A stretch of DNA of 21,600 bases, taken from assembly GCA_047921395.1 (NCBI GenBank), contig JBLRWH010000043.1, forward strand, positions 1-21,600, in the 5' to 3' direction. Below are positions 1-6,184 of the stretch, in pieces. The number at the start of each line of letters is the position of its first letter. Position 1 is the stretch's first letter. Source of the DNA: XN24 sp047921395. Lineage in GTDB: Bacteria; Pseudomonadota; Gammaproteobacteria; Steroidobacterales; XN24. Under the pieces are notes generated by a model, which was not told where the DNA came from, did not search any database, and was given only the letters and a program-made list of their open reading frames with translations. The translations under genes and the position numbers were made by a program.

Positions 1-740
1 TCGATCACGCTCTCCAGCGAGCTGTACGGCACATAGGCGTACCCGGCCTGCAGCAGCAGGAGCGTGGTCAGCACCCGGGAGAGCCGTCCGTTGCCATCCT
101 GGAAAGGGTGGATCTCCAGGAACACGACCACGCACAGAGCGATGACCAGCAGTGGGTGCAGCCGGGCGGTCTCGCGCTCATTGTTCACCCATGCCACCAG
201 TTGGGTCATCAGGCGGGGCGTGTCGAAGGGCGACGCCGTCTGGAACACGATACCGATCTGCGCGCCGGCCTCGTCGAAGGCGGCGACGCTGTTCGAGTGG
301 GTCTTGTAGTGGCCGCGATGCCGGGTATCTTTCTCGCTGTATCGCAGCAGGACCTGGTGCAACTGCTTGATGTGATTCTCAGCGAACGGGATGTCCTGCC
401 AGGACGAGAACACCAGGTCCATCAGCTCGGCGTAGCCGGCCACTTCCTGATCGTCGCGGGTGGCAAAAGACTTGATCTCCAGGTTCGACAGCAGTTGCTC
501 CACTTCCCGGTCGGACAGCTTGCTGCCCTCGATGCGAGTGGACGAGCCGATGCTCTCGATGGTAGCCACGTGGCGCAGGGCCGACAGCCGATCGGGCGCG
601 AGCGTGCCCAAGGCGCGCCAGGCGCCCTTGAACTCGTCGATCCTGGCGATGAGGCTCAGGATCTCCGGGGTGATCTGGATGGTGTCGGTTCGCAGCACGA
701 ACCAATAGTACGCCCATTTACACCCATTTTCGAGGCGCAT
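1..740 (-). CDS. Fic domain protein, probable AMPylase (partial, C-terminus beyond the window)
   Basis: The protein probably transfers AMP (or another nucleotide moiety) from a nucleotide triphosphate to a target protein in the cytoplasm. Reading the minus strand from ATG 740 gives 246 open codons to the left edge. The catalytic Fic motif HPFQDGNGRLSR is at residues 211-222, with catalytic H211. An upstream STRIEG at 67-72 fits the [S/T]xxxE[G/N] inhibitory helix, so this is a class II Fic with its autoinhibitory segment in the same chain. Residues 130-165 carry the expected flap region before the core. About 100-150 residues of the usual length are missing at the right end of the protein because of the window edge. 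The start is uncertain: no clear Shine-Dalgarno site precedes ATG 740, and GTG 698 is an alternative. The gene is divergent from the HigA-type gene. The Fic assignment is firm; the target is unknown. Confidence 0.9.
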   Translation of the reverse strand, partial: MRLENGCKWAYYWFVLRTDTIQITPEILSLIARIDEFKGAWRALGTLAPDRLSALRHVATIESIGSSTRIEGSKLSDREVEQLLSNLEIKSFATRDDQEVAGYAELMDLVFSSWQDIPFAENHIKQLHQVLLRYSEKDTRHRGHYKTHSNSVAAFDEAGAQIGIVFQTASPFDTPRLMTQLVAWVNNERETARLHPLLVIALCVVVFLEIHPFQDGNGRLSRVLTTLLLLQAGYAYVPYSSLESVI

Positions 741-766
741 CCATTAAGACGCCCATTTGCACCCAA
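711..766 (-). repeat. Direct repeat at the fic 5' end
   Basis: Two 16-bp direct repeats, CGCCCATTTACACCCA at 711-726 and CGCCCATTTGCACCCA at 751-766, match at 15 of 16 positions. Their starts are 40 bp apart, close to four helical turns. They straddle the proposed fic start codon at 738-740. They could be operator sites on one DNA face or a small tandem duplication; the sequence alone does not decide. Confidence 0.5.
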
Positions 767-793
767 TTTGGCGTGGACGGGAATGAGGTGGCG

Positions 794-808
794 GTGGTTG
801 ATTACCAC
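794..808. promoter_or_regulatory. Possible HigA operator palindrome
   Basis: GTGGT-TGATT-ACCAC is a 5-bp inverted repeat with a 5-nt spacer, 16 bp before the higA start codon. Antitoxins of this family usually repress their own promoter by binding such palindromes. AGAGG at 810-814 is a possible ribosome binding site. The assignment rests only on position and symmetry. Confidence 0.3.
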
Positions 809-824
809 TAGAGGTTGAGACGAT

Positions 825-1106
825 ATGAGCAATCCCAAGCACAAGCAGCCGGCCAATCCATTCCATCCGGGCGAGATTCTCCTGGAAGAGTTTCTTGAGC
901 CCGCGGGCATCTCGCAAGCGGCGTTCTCCCGCACCATCGGCTGGACCAGGGCGAGGCTGAACGAATTGATCAAGGGGAAGCGCGGCATCACTGCGGACGC
1001 TGCGCTGGACCTTGCGGAGGTCCTCCACACCTCGCCCCGCCTGTGGATGAACCTGCAGACGACGTACGACCTGGCGCAGGCGGAGAAGCGCCAGAACGCG
1101 GCCTGA
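825..1106 (+). CDS. higA: HigA-family (XRE-type HTH) antitoxin without an adjacent HigB
   Basis: This is a 93-residue DNA-binding antitoxin of the HigA family, which normally neutralises the ribosome-dependent RNase HigB and represses the operon. The N-terminal segment NPFHPGEILLEEFLEP is typical of HigA. A helix-turn-helix follows at about residues 29-60 (ISQAAFSRTIGW then ARLNELIKGKRGIT), and the C-terminal helices carry the family's LWMNLQTTYDLAQAE stretch. HigB normally lies just upstream, but only 84 bp separate this gene from the divergent fic gene and no HigB frame fits there or downstream. ATG 825 has AGAGG 10 bp upstream. It may be a leftover antitoxin, a transcription regulator of the divergent fic gene, or part of a rewired pair; none of these is shown directly. 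Confidence 0.85.
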   Translation: MSNPKHKQPANPFHPGEILLEEFLEPAGISQAAFSRTIGWTRARLNELIKGKRGITADAALDLAEVLHTSPRLWMNLQTTYDLAQAEKRQNAA

Positions 1107-1129
1107 CCTGATTCAGCGAGCAAAAGCCT

Positions 1130-1456
1130 CTACTCGTCGTTCACCCAGGCATACACGATCACCTTCGCGCGGGAGTCGTAGCGGAAAAACAGCCGGAATC
1201 TTCTGCCGATCCTGGCGCGGCGCCAGTGACGGTGGCTCGGCCCGAGCGTGTTGCCCTGCCGATATTCCTGTCGAGCGGGGTCCGATGGCACGACCTCAAG
1301 CATCAGCTGGCTCAGGGCCCGAAAGAGCCTGACGTTCGCGTTACCGGCAGACCCTGCCGGATCATTCTGCTGCGCACGCTGGGCCGCCTCGTGGAGCTTC
1401 TGCAACTGCTCTGTCACGCAGTCGTGGAACAGAAGCGTCCATCCCTGGCGCTGCAT
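1130..1456 (-). pseudogene. yhaV: YhaV-type RNase toxin, C-terminally truncated
   Basis: YhaV is the ribosome-associated mRNase toxin of the PrlF-YhaV system. The 108 residues align from the family's N-terminal GW(T/A)L motif through the core segment RRFRLFFRYDSRAKVIVYAWVNDE. E. coli YhaV (about 154 residues) has a similar core, then continues with an NTLRTYG...DAYTVF segment. Here a TAG follows VNDE directly, and the next bases do not encode the missing part in any frame, so about 35-45 residues have been lost rather than shifted. The gene overlaps the antitoxin by TGATG, showing the original operon. The sequence just beyond the stop abuts the 3' end of higA, which suggests a recombination or deletion junction at about 1107-1130. 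The toxin is probably inactive, though this is inferred. Confidence 0.8.
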
Positions 1457-1776
1457 CAGATCACCACGTCGCCATCGATCTCCTCATCCAGGCTGACGGT
1501 GGGCTCGAGCTGCTCCAGCATGGCGCGCGCCAGCTCGTCCGGCAGGCCGCGGACATTGCGGCCCGACTGTATGTCCCGTGCCAGCAGCGCGAGAAATGCC
1601 TGGATTGCCGGGTCTTCGTGTCCGGTGCCGGCTCGGGAGACTGTGACCCGGCCATCCTCGCCCAGGTCGAACGCGACCTTGCTCCCGGCGTCGACGCCCA
1701 GGGCCTGTCGAATCGGCTTCGGCAGTGTGATCTGCCCCTTCGAGGTCACGGTGGCGACTTCATGGATATCCGGCAT
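1456..1776 (-). CDS. prlF: PrlF-type antitoxin (SpoVT/AbrB fold)
   Basis: This 106-residue antitoxin would bind and neutralise YhaV and repress its own promoter. A swapped-hairpin AbrB domain occupies residues 6-50 (VATVTSKGQITLPKPIRQALGV). The C-terminal half, with DPAIQAFLALLARDI and an acidic tail ending DEEIDGDVVI, is the toxin-binding part typical of PrlF. ATG 1776 has GGGAG 8 bp upstream. The stop overlaps the yhaV start (TGATG), indicating translational coupling. A good promoter with an 18-bp palindrome lies just upstream. The antitoxin looks intact while its toxin is shortened, as is often seen in decaying modules. Confidence 0.88.
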   Translation of the reverse strand: MPDIHEVATVTSKGQITLPKPIRQALGVDAGSKVAFDLGEDGRVTVSRAGTGHEDPAIQAFLALLARDIQSGRNVRGLPDELARAMLEQLEPTVSLDEEIDGDVVI

Positions 1777-1803
1777 GGTTCAACTCCCGACGATTACCGG
1801 CGT

Positions 1804-1832
1804 ATCGTAAGGAATATTCCTTACAAGGTCAA
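1804..1832 (-). promoter_or_regulatory. prlF-yhaV promoter with an 18-bp palindromic operator
   Basis: On the minus strand a -35 TTGACC (1827-1832) and a -10 TACGAT (1804-1809) are separated by 17 bp. The perfect palindrome GTAAGGAATATTCCTTAC (1807-1824) fills the spacer and overlaps the -10, so a bound repressor would block RNA polymerase. PrlF is the expected repressor. The half-site AAGGA recurs at the vapB promoter near 7990. Confidence 0.7.
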
Positions 1833-1863
1833 ACGGCACGGCCTCCACCCTCTGCCGCACCCG

Positions 1864-2289
1864 CTAGCGAGCAGCGATCTCCAGCCACGCCGAGGGGGAA
1901 ATCACTCGACTGCCTGCCGGCGATTTCGCCTGCAGCAATCGGTCCCCCGTGATGAGGATGCTGCCGTCATGAGCGGCCAGCAACGCCCACAGGTGATCGT
2001 CGCCCGGGTCGGGCGCGGCTGACGCGTGATCGGGCTCGCGCCAGATGGCATTCGCGGTCAGGTCCACCAGTACCCGGTCGACTTCGGGCTCGCCGAGGCC
2101 GTGGAATTTCACGATTTTCGGCCGCAGCAGCACCGCGCGGTACTCCCGGAGGAGCGCCGGCGACATGAGGTACAGCAGTCGCCCCGCCAGCATGGCGTCC
2201 AGGATGGCCGTCACGGGGCTGGCGCCGGGCGACGTCACCAGCCCGGCGACCACGATGTCCGTGTCGACGACGAATACGGGCGGGCTCAT
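1864..2289 (-). CDS. PIN-domain toxin (putative RNase), solitary
   Basis: This is a 141-residue PIN-domain protein of the COG1569 toxin type, expected to be a metal-dependent endoribonuclease. The acidic active-site pattern is present: VVDTDIV near the N-terminus, LLREYRAVL in the middle, PDPGDDHLWALLA, then ILITGDRLL. The chosen start is ATG 2289 (MSPPVFVVDTDIV), because the 11 extra residues from ATG 2322 are a shifted reading of the preceding antitoxin fragment and have no family resemblance. Partner toxins of this class follow an antitoxin of about 75-85 residues, but here only 19 antitoxin codons remain upstream. The toxin therefore seems to lack its normal antidote although its catalytic residues are intact. 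Confidence 0.85.
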   Translation of the reverse strand: MSPPVFVVDTDIVVAGLVTSPGASPVTAILDAMLAGRLLYLMSPALLREYRAVLLRPKIVKFHGLGEPEVDRVLVDLTANAIWREPDHASAAPDPGDDHLWALLAAHDGSILITGDRLLQAKSPAGSRVISPSAWLEIAAR

Positions 2290-2290
2290 C

Positions 2291-2347
2291 CGTTTCCTTG
2301 AGGGCGCGATGCAGTTCGTCATCGAGCGTGATGGTGAGGCGGCTCAT
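2291..2347 (-). pseudogene. Remnant of the PIN-toxin antitoxin (19 codons)
   Basis: From ATG 2347 the minus strand reads MSRLTITLDDELHRALKET, a typical start of the ribbon-helix-helix antitoxins paired with COG1569 PIN toxins. The next bases already belong to the PIN start codon (2287-2289). The frame then continues only as an out-of-frame reading of the PIN gene, with no resemblance to an antitoxin C-terminus. The toxin-binding C-terminal part therefore appears deleted. The DNA-binding strand and the promoter side remain. Confidence 0.65.
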
Positions 2348-2449
2348 GCGATGGTTCCCGTCTTTCCTGGCAGTCCTGCCCCAAACCCTGTCACATTGAC
2401 ACCAACGCACCAAAGCACCAGTTGGCCCCATCGGTAAGCCACGATCGTT

Positions 2450-2474
2450 ATTTCGCATAAACGCGAAATATAAT
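2450..2474 (+). promoter_or_regulatory. arsR promoter and operator
   Basis: A perfect -10 TATAAT is at 2469-2474, seven bases before ATG 2481. The inverted repeat ATTTCGC-ATAAAC-GCGAAAT (2450-2469) lies where a -35 and spacer would be and is the likely ArsR operator. No good -35 and no Shine-Dalgarno site are visible. Transcription would start at or within a base of the ATG, so the arsR mRNA may be leaderless. Confidence 0.65.
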
Positions 2475-2480
2475 CTCTCC

Positions 2481-2807
2481 ATGGCTTCAGTAGCACCGCT
2501 GTCCCGCGCCCTCGACCCCGCGCCGGTGTTCAAGGCGCTGGGTCATCCCGCCCGCGTCACCGTCGTCCGGGAGCTGCTCGCCGGCGAGAAATGCGTCTGC
2601 GAGCTGGTCGAGGCGCTCGGCCTCGGCTGGTCCACGGTCTCGCGCCACCTCGCGGTGCTGCGCGATGCCGGGGTCATCGCCGACGACAAGCGCGGGCTGA
2701 AAGTCTTTTACCGGCTCGAGCTGCCGTGCGTAGCGCATTTCATCCGCTGTCTCGATGCGCCGGCCAGCCATCCGGAGCTGATGCGCCCGCCGGGCGCGTG
2801 CTGCTGA
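2481..2807 (+). CDS. arsR: ArsR/SmtB-family metalloid-responsive repressor
   Basis: This 108-residue winged-helix repressor should leave its operator when it binds arsenite or a related metalloid. The helix-turn-helix spans about residues 39-62 (CELVEALGLGWSTVSRHLAVL). C38 and C40 (KCVCEL) match the CVC pair of the classical ArsR ELCVCDLC site, but the third cysteine is absent there. Candidates for a third ligand are C83, C90 or the terminal CC at 107-108. The wing reads KRGLKVFYRLE. The gene heads an operon with the permease and thioredoxin-like genes. A palindrome overlaps its own promoter, which predicts autoregulation. The family is clear; the inducer is inferred from the neighbours. Confidence 0.92.
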   Translation: MASVAPLSRALDPAPVFKALGHPARVTVVRELLAGEKCVCELVEALGLGWSTVSRHLAVLRDAGVIADDKRGLKVFYRLELPCVAHFIRCLDAPASHPELMRPPGACC

Positions 2808-2840
2808 CGGAGCTTTACAAGGACGCCTCGACCAACGCGC

Positions 2841-4136
2841 ATGGACACTCGCCGGGAATTCCGCATCGCCGCTCTGCTGGCCGCAGTGTTCGCCGCCGTT
2901 TACTTCCTCCCCGTCGGCACGCCGCGCTTCGACCAGGCGGCCACTGAGGCGCTGGCACTCACCCGGTGGTACGCGCGCGAGCACGTGATCCTGTGCCTGT
3001 TGCCGGCCTTCTGGATCGCGGGCGCCATCGCGGCCTTCGTCTCGCAGGCCTCCGTGATGCGTTACCTCGGCCCGAAAGCCCCCAAGCCGCTGGCCTACGG
3101 TGTCGGCTCGGTGTCCGGCACCCTCCTGGCCGTGTGCTCGTGCACGGTGTTGCCGCTGTTCGCGGGCATCTACCGCATGGGCGCGGGGTTGGGGCCGGCG
3201 ATCGCCTTCCTCTACTCGGGCCCGGCGATCAACGCCCTCGCGATCATTCTCACGGCCAAGGTCCTGGGCGCGCAGCTGGGCCTCGCCCGCGCCGTCGGCG
3301 CGATCGTCTTCAGCATCGTGATCGGCCTGCTGATGGCCTTTTTCTTCCGCCGGGAGGAGCGCGCCAAGGCGGCCCGCGCGGTCCACCTGCCGGAGCCCGA
3401 GGGCGGGCGCCCGCTGCGGCAGACCGCGGCCTTCTTCGCCACCCTGGTGGGCATCCTGGTGTTCGCCAACTGGGGTGCGTCCGGCAGCGACGGCTTCTTC
3501 GGCGCGGTGTTCGCGCTCAAGTGGTGGCTGACCAGCGGGCTCGGCCTGCTGCTGGCGCTGCAGCTGTGGCGCTGGTTCGGCCTGGAAGCCCGGAAGCTCG
3601 CAGTGGTGGTGGCCTGCGTGGGCGGCGTCGCCATCCTGAGCGGCGGGCATCCCTCGGCGGCGGTGCTCACCGGCACGCTCGGGCTCGCCTGGCTCACGGC
3701 CGGGCGCAAAGACGAGGCCGGCGAGTGGTTCGACCAGGCCTGGGGCTACACCAAGCAGATCACCCCCCTGCTGCTCGGCGGCGTGCTCGTCGCCGGCCTC
3801 CTGCTCGGCCGCCCCGGGTACGAGGGCCTGGTCCCCTCGGAGTGGATCAGCCAGTCGGTGGGCGGCAACGCGCTCGGCGCGAACCTGTTCGCCTCGCTGG
3901 CCGGCGCGCTGATGTATTTCGCCACGCTGACGGAGATCCCCATCCTGCAGGGCCTCATCGGCAACGGCATGGGCGCGGGCCCGGCGCTCGCGCTGCTGCT
4001 CGCCGGGCCGGCGCTGAGCCTGCCCAACATGCTGGTGATCAACTCGGTCATCGGGCCGAAGAAGACCGCCACTTACGTGATGCTGGTGGTGGTGATGGCC
4101 ACGATCACCGGCTGGATTTATGGCGCCGTCGCCTGA
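2841..4136 (+). CDS. ArsP-type permease (DUF318/PF03773), probable organoarsenical or metalloid exporter
   Basis: The 431-residue inner-membrane protein belongs to the permease family that includes ArsP, an exporter of trivalent organoarsenicals in Campylobacter. It has about ten hydrophobic segments in two halves. The family signature lies at residues 95-130: LAVCSCTVLPLFAGIYRMG followed by an AFLYSGPAIN stretch, with C99 and C101 as likely metalloid ligands. A related second-half motif, LLLAGPALSLPNMLVINSV, is near the C-terminus. A charged loop (about 170-195) separates the halves. ATG 2841 is 33 bp after arsR, and AAGGA lies at 2819-2823. It is probably co-transcribed with arsR and the thioredoxin-like gene. 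Substrate specificity is inferred from arsR and family knowledge; other members have no known substrate. Confidence 0.85.
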   Translation: MDTRREFRIAALLAAVFAAVYFLPVGTPRFDQAATEALALTRWYAREHVILCLLPAFWIAGAIAAFVSQASVMRYLGPKAPKPLAYGVGSVSGTLLAVCSCTVLPLFAGIYRMGAGLGPAIAFLYSGPAINALAIILTAKVLGAQLGLARAVGAIVFSIVIGLLMAFFFRREERAKAARAVHLPEPEGGRPLRQTAAFFATLVGILVFANWGASGSDGFFGAVFALKWWLTSGLGLLLALQLWRWFGLEARKLAVVVACVGGVAILSGGHPSAAVLTGTLGLAWLTAGRKDEAGEWFDQAWGYTKQITPLLLGGVLVAGLLLGRPGYEGLVPSEWISQSVGGNALGANLFASLAGALMYFATLTEIPILQGLIGNGMGAGPALALLLAGPALSLPNMLVINSVIGPKKTATYVMLVVVMATITGWIYGAVA

Positions 4137-4170
4137 CTACGACTCACCGGATCAAGGAGAACGCAAAGCC

Positions 4171-4404
4171 ATGAAGACTATCCAGATTCTCGGCACCGGC
4201 TGTGCGAAGTGCAACCGACTCTCGGACGCGGCCGAGCAGGCGGCCGGCGAGCTCGGCCTCGAGTATTGCCTTGAAAAGATCACCGACATGCAGCGATTCG
4301 CCGACTTCGGCGTGATGATGACCCCGGCGCTCGCCGTGGACGGGCAGGTCAAGGTCTCCGGTCGCGTGCCGTCGCAGGACGAGCTCAAGCAAATGCTTTC
4401 CTAG
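4171..4404 (+). CDS. Thioredoxin-fold small redox protein (thioredoxin_3, CxxC)
   Basis: This is a 77-residue cytoplasmic protein of the short glutaredoxin/thioredoxin-like family that often follows ArsP-like permeases. The redox motif CAKC is at C11-C14 after the first strand, and the conserved cis-proline is in MMTPALAVDG near residue 52. The start is ATG 4171 because AAGGAG lies 11 bp upstream; an earlier in-frame ATG overlaps the permease end and adds unconserved residues. It may reduce, or hand over, a thiol-bound metalloid to the permease, but this role is inferred. It is the last gene of the arsR operon and is followed by a convergent dodecin gene. Confidence 0.85.
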   Translation: MKTIQILGTGCAKCNRLSDAAEQAAGELGLEYCLEKITDMQRFADFGVMMTPALAVDGQVKVSGRVPSQDELKQMLS

Positions 4405-4432
4405 CCGGTGCGCCGCAGGCCCCCGGGGCTAG
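4401..4432. terminator. Possible bidirectional hairpin between convergent genes
   Basis: CTAGCC at 4401-4406 and GGCTAG at 4427-4432 are complementary arms spanning both stop codons of the thioredoxin-like gene and the dodecin gene, with a GC-rich interior containing CCCCGGGG. There is no T tract on either side, so intrinsic termination is uncertain. Confidence 0.3.
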
Positions 4433-4635
4433 TCGTCGAGCACGAACGTCACTTTCATCTTGACGCGGAACTCGGTGATCTCTCCCTGCTCGCTGACGAC
4501 CGCCTCCTGCTCCTTGATCCAGGCGCCGCGGATGTGCTTCAGGGTTTTGTTGGCGCGTTGAATGCCGTTTTTAACAGCATCTTCGAAGCTTTTAGGCGAT
4601 GATGCGCTGATTTCGGTGATTCTTGCGATTGACAT
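4429..4635 (-). CDS. Dodecin, flavin-binding small protein
   Basis: Dodecins form hollow dodecamers that store or buffer flavins in the cytoplasm. The 68-residue length and the order strand (ARITEISASSP), long helix (SFEDAVKNGIQRANKTL), then two strands (GAWIKEQEAVV and EFRVKMKVTFVLDD) match the family throughout. The tryptophan at residue 39 is the expected flavin-stacking residue. ATG 4635 has a strong GAGGAGG 6 bp upstream. It is monocistronic, convergent with the arsR operon and divergent from the PA2779-type gene. There is nothing unusual in the sequence. Confidence 0.93.
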   Translation of the reverse strand: MSIARITEISASSPKSFEDAVKNGIQRANKTLKHIRGAWIKEQEAVVSEQGEITEFRVKMKVTFVLDD

Positions 4636-4674
4636 GATTAACCTCCTCGAGGCCCCTTCGGAACCGTGGAGCCC

Positions 4675-4740
4675 TGTTTTTCGTGTGATATAAACTATAG
4701 AAGAATCTGCCGATTTCGCTTGCTAGTCATAAAGGAAGAC
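4675..4740. promoter_or_regulatory. AT-rich divergent promoter region
   Basis: The stretch between the dodecin and PA2779-type starts is much richer in A/T than its surroundings and contains GATATAAACTATAG, with -10-like hexamers on both strands (TATAAA plus, TATAGT minus). No convincing -35 could be placed for either strand. AAGGAAG at 4732-4738 is the ribosome binding site for the plus-strand gene. Confidence 0.4.
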
Positions 4741-4745
4741 TTCAA

Positions 4746-5129
4746 ATGATGAAACAACGTCTTGTGAACACCGTGGCTGTGCTGGTCGCGATGACGATGG
4801 GCCTCGCGGGCGTCGTGCACACCGCTTCGGCGAGTGTCGTGGGCACCCGCGCCGTGATGATGCAGGCGGAGCGCGCCGAGACGGTCGCGCGTGTGCAGGC
4901 GGCGCTTGACCGCGATGCGGTGCAGGCTCAGCTCGTGGCGCACGGAGTCGACCCGGCCGCCGCCATGGACCGCGTCGCCGCCCTCACGGACGAGGAGCTC
5001 CGTTACCTCGACGGCCGGCTCGGCGAGCTGCCCTCGGGCGCGGGCGTGGTCGAGATCGTCGGCGTGGTGTTCATCGTCCTCCTGATCCTCGAACTGGTCG
5101 GCGTCACCGATATCTTCAAGAGCTTCTGA
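4746..5129 (+). CDS. PA2779-family small exported membrane protein
   Basis: This 127-residue protein matches the uncharacterised family named after Pseudomonas PA2779. A signal peptide covers residues 1-29, ending in ASA. A helical, charged middle region (about 35-95) contains a conserved-looking DRVAALTDEELRYLDGRLGELP stretch. A single hydrophobic helix of about 20 residues (VEIVGVVFIVLLILELVGV) lies close to the C-terminus. The mature part is therefore probably periplasmic and anchored by its C-terminal helix. AAGGA lies 9 bp before ATG 4746. The next gene, 16 bp downstream, is the lipoprotein peptidase with which this family is regularly paired. The molecular role is unknown. Confidence 0.8.
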   Translation: MMKQRLVNTVAVLVAMTMGLAGVVHTASASVVGTRAVMMQAERAETVARVQAALDRDAVQAQLVAHGVDPAAAMDRVAALTDEELRYLDGRLGELPSGAGVVEIVGVVFIVLLILELVGVTDIFKSF

Positions 5130-5145
5130 GCCGGCTCCGGGGCGC

Positions 5146-6135
5146 GTGATGGCTGGCATCCGCGCCCTCGGGCTGCTCGTCTTCATCGGCGCGCTGGGCG
5201 GCTGTGCTGCCCCGCGCGCCGTCGTTTCCGAGGCGCCCGCGCTGCAGGGCCGCGACTCTGTCGTGGAACTGGCGGGGACGCCGTTTTTCCCGCAGGAGGC
5301 GTTGCAGTGCGGCCCGGCCGCGCTCGCGACCGTGCTCGGCGCGGCGGGCGTGGACGCGCACCCCGATGCGCTCGCCCACGAGGTCTACACGCCCGGGCTG
5401 GGCGGCAGCCTGCAGCTGGAGCTGGTGGCCGCGGCCCGCAGCCGCGGCTTCGTGCCGTACGTGATCGCGCCCGAGGCCGACGCGCTGTTCGCAGAGCTCG
5501 TCGCCGGCCGGCCGGTGCTGGTGCTGCAGAACCTGCGGCTGCGCACCTGGCCCGCCTGGCATTACGCGGTGGTCGTCGGCGCCGACCCGGCCGCGGAGCG
5601 CGTGATCCTGCGCTCGGGCACGGAGGCCCGACTCGAGACGCCGGCGGCGACGTTCCTGCGCAGCTGGGACCGGGCGGACCGCTGGGGGCTGGTCCTGCTC
5701 GAGCCCGGCCAGCTGCCGGCGCGGCCGGACCGGGCGCGCTACTTCGACGCGGTCGCAGGGCTCGAGGAGACGGGTCGTCATGTCGCCGCGGCGAGGGCCT
5801 GGGAGGCGGCGCTCGCGGCCTGGCCCGGCGACCCCGTGGCGCGCTTCGGCCACGCGACAGCCAGTTACCTCGGCGGGGATCTCGCGGCGGCCCGCGATGG
5901 CTACCTCGCGCTGCTCGACGCAGACCCCGGCCACGCCGCGGCGCTCAACAACCTCGCGCATGTGCTGGCGGAGCTCGGCTGCCCGGCCTCCGCGAGGGGG
6001 CTCGCCGCGCGCGCCGTCGCCGCCGCACCGGCAGGGGGTGCGATTGCCGCCGCGGCGGCCGACACGCTCGCGGGCCTGTCGCCGGATGCGACCGACGCCC
6101 GCCACTGCGCCGCCATGCCGCCCGACGCGCCCTGA
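5146..6135 (+). CDS. PA2778-family lipoprotein with C39-like cysteine peptidase domain and TPR region
   Basis: This 329-residue protein is an exported lipoprotein: the signal ends in the lipobox LGGC with C20. A C39-like papain-fold domain spans about 35-185. Its catalytic cysteine is C55 in LQCGPAALAT, with Q50 as the likely oxyanion residue and H139 in WHYAVVVGAD, followed by D147. The C-terminal part (about 190-300) is made of TPR-like helical pairs (FGHATASYLGGDLAAARDGY, then ALNNLAHVLAELG). The start is GTG 5146 or the next ATG 5149. It follows the PA2779-type gene by 16 bp, in one operon. The substrate is unknown; the neighbour is a candidate, by inference only. Confidence 0.82.
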   Translation: MMAGIRALGLLVFIGALGGCAAPRAVVSEAPALQGRDSVVELAGTPFFPQEALQCGPAALATVLGAAGVDAHPDALAHEVYTPGLGGSLQLELVAAARSRGFVPYVIAPEADALFAELVAGRPVLVLQNLRLRTWPAWHYAVVVGADPAAERVILRSGTEARLETPAATFLRSWDRADRWGLVLLEPGQLPARPDRARYFDAVAGLEETGRHVAAARAWEAALAAWPGDPVARFGHATASYLGGDLAAARDGYLALLDADPGHAAALNNLAHVLAELGCPASARGLAARAVAAAPAGGAIAAAAADTLAGLSPDATDARHCAAMPPDAP

Positions 6136-6184
6136 ACCCGTCCGGGCTGCGACTTCTGCTGACGTGGCCGCGCGGCGCGAGTCG

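Noticed and set aside
4120..4170. Earlier ATG for the thioredoxin-like gene
   Set aside because: It lies inside the permease gene and adds unconserved residues; ATG 4171 has AAGGAG 11 bp upstream.
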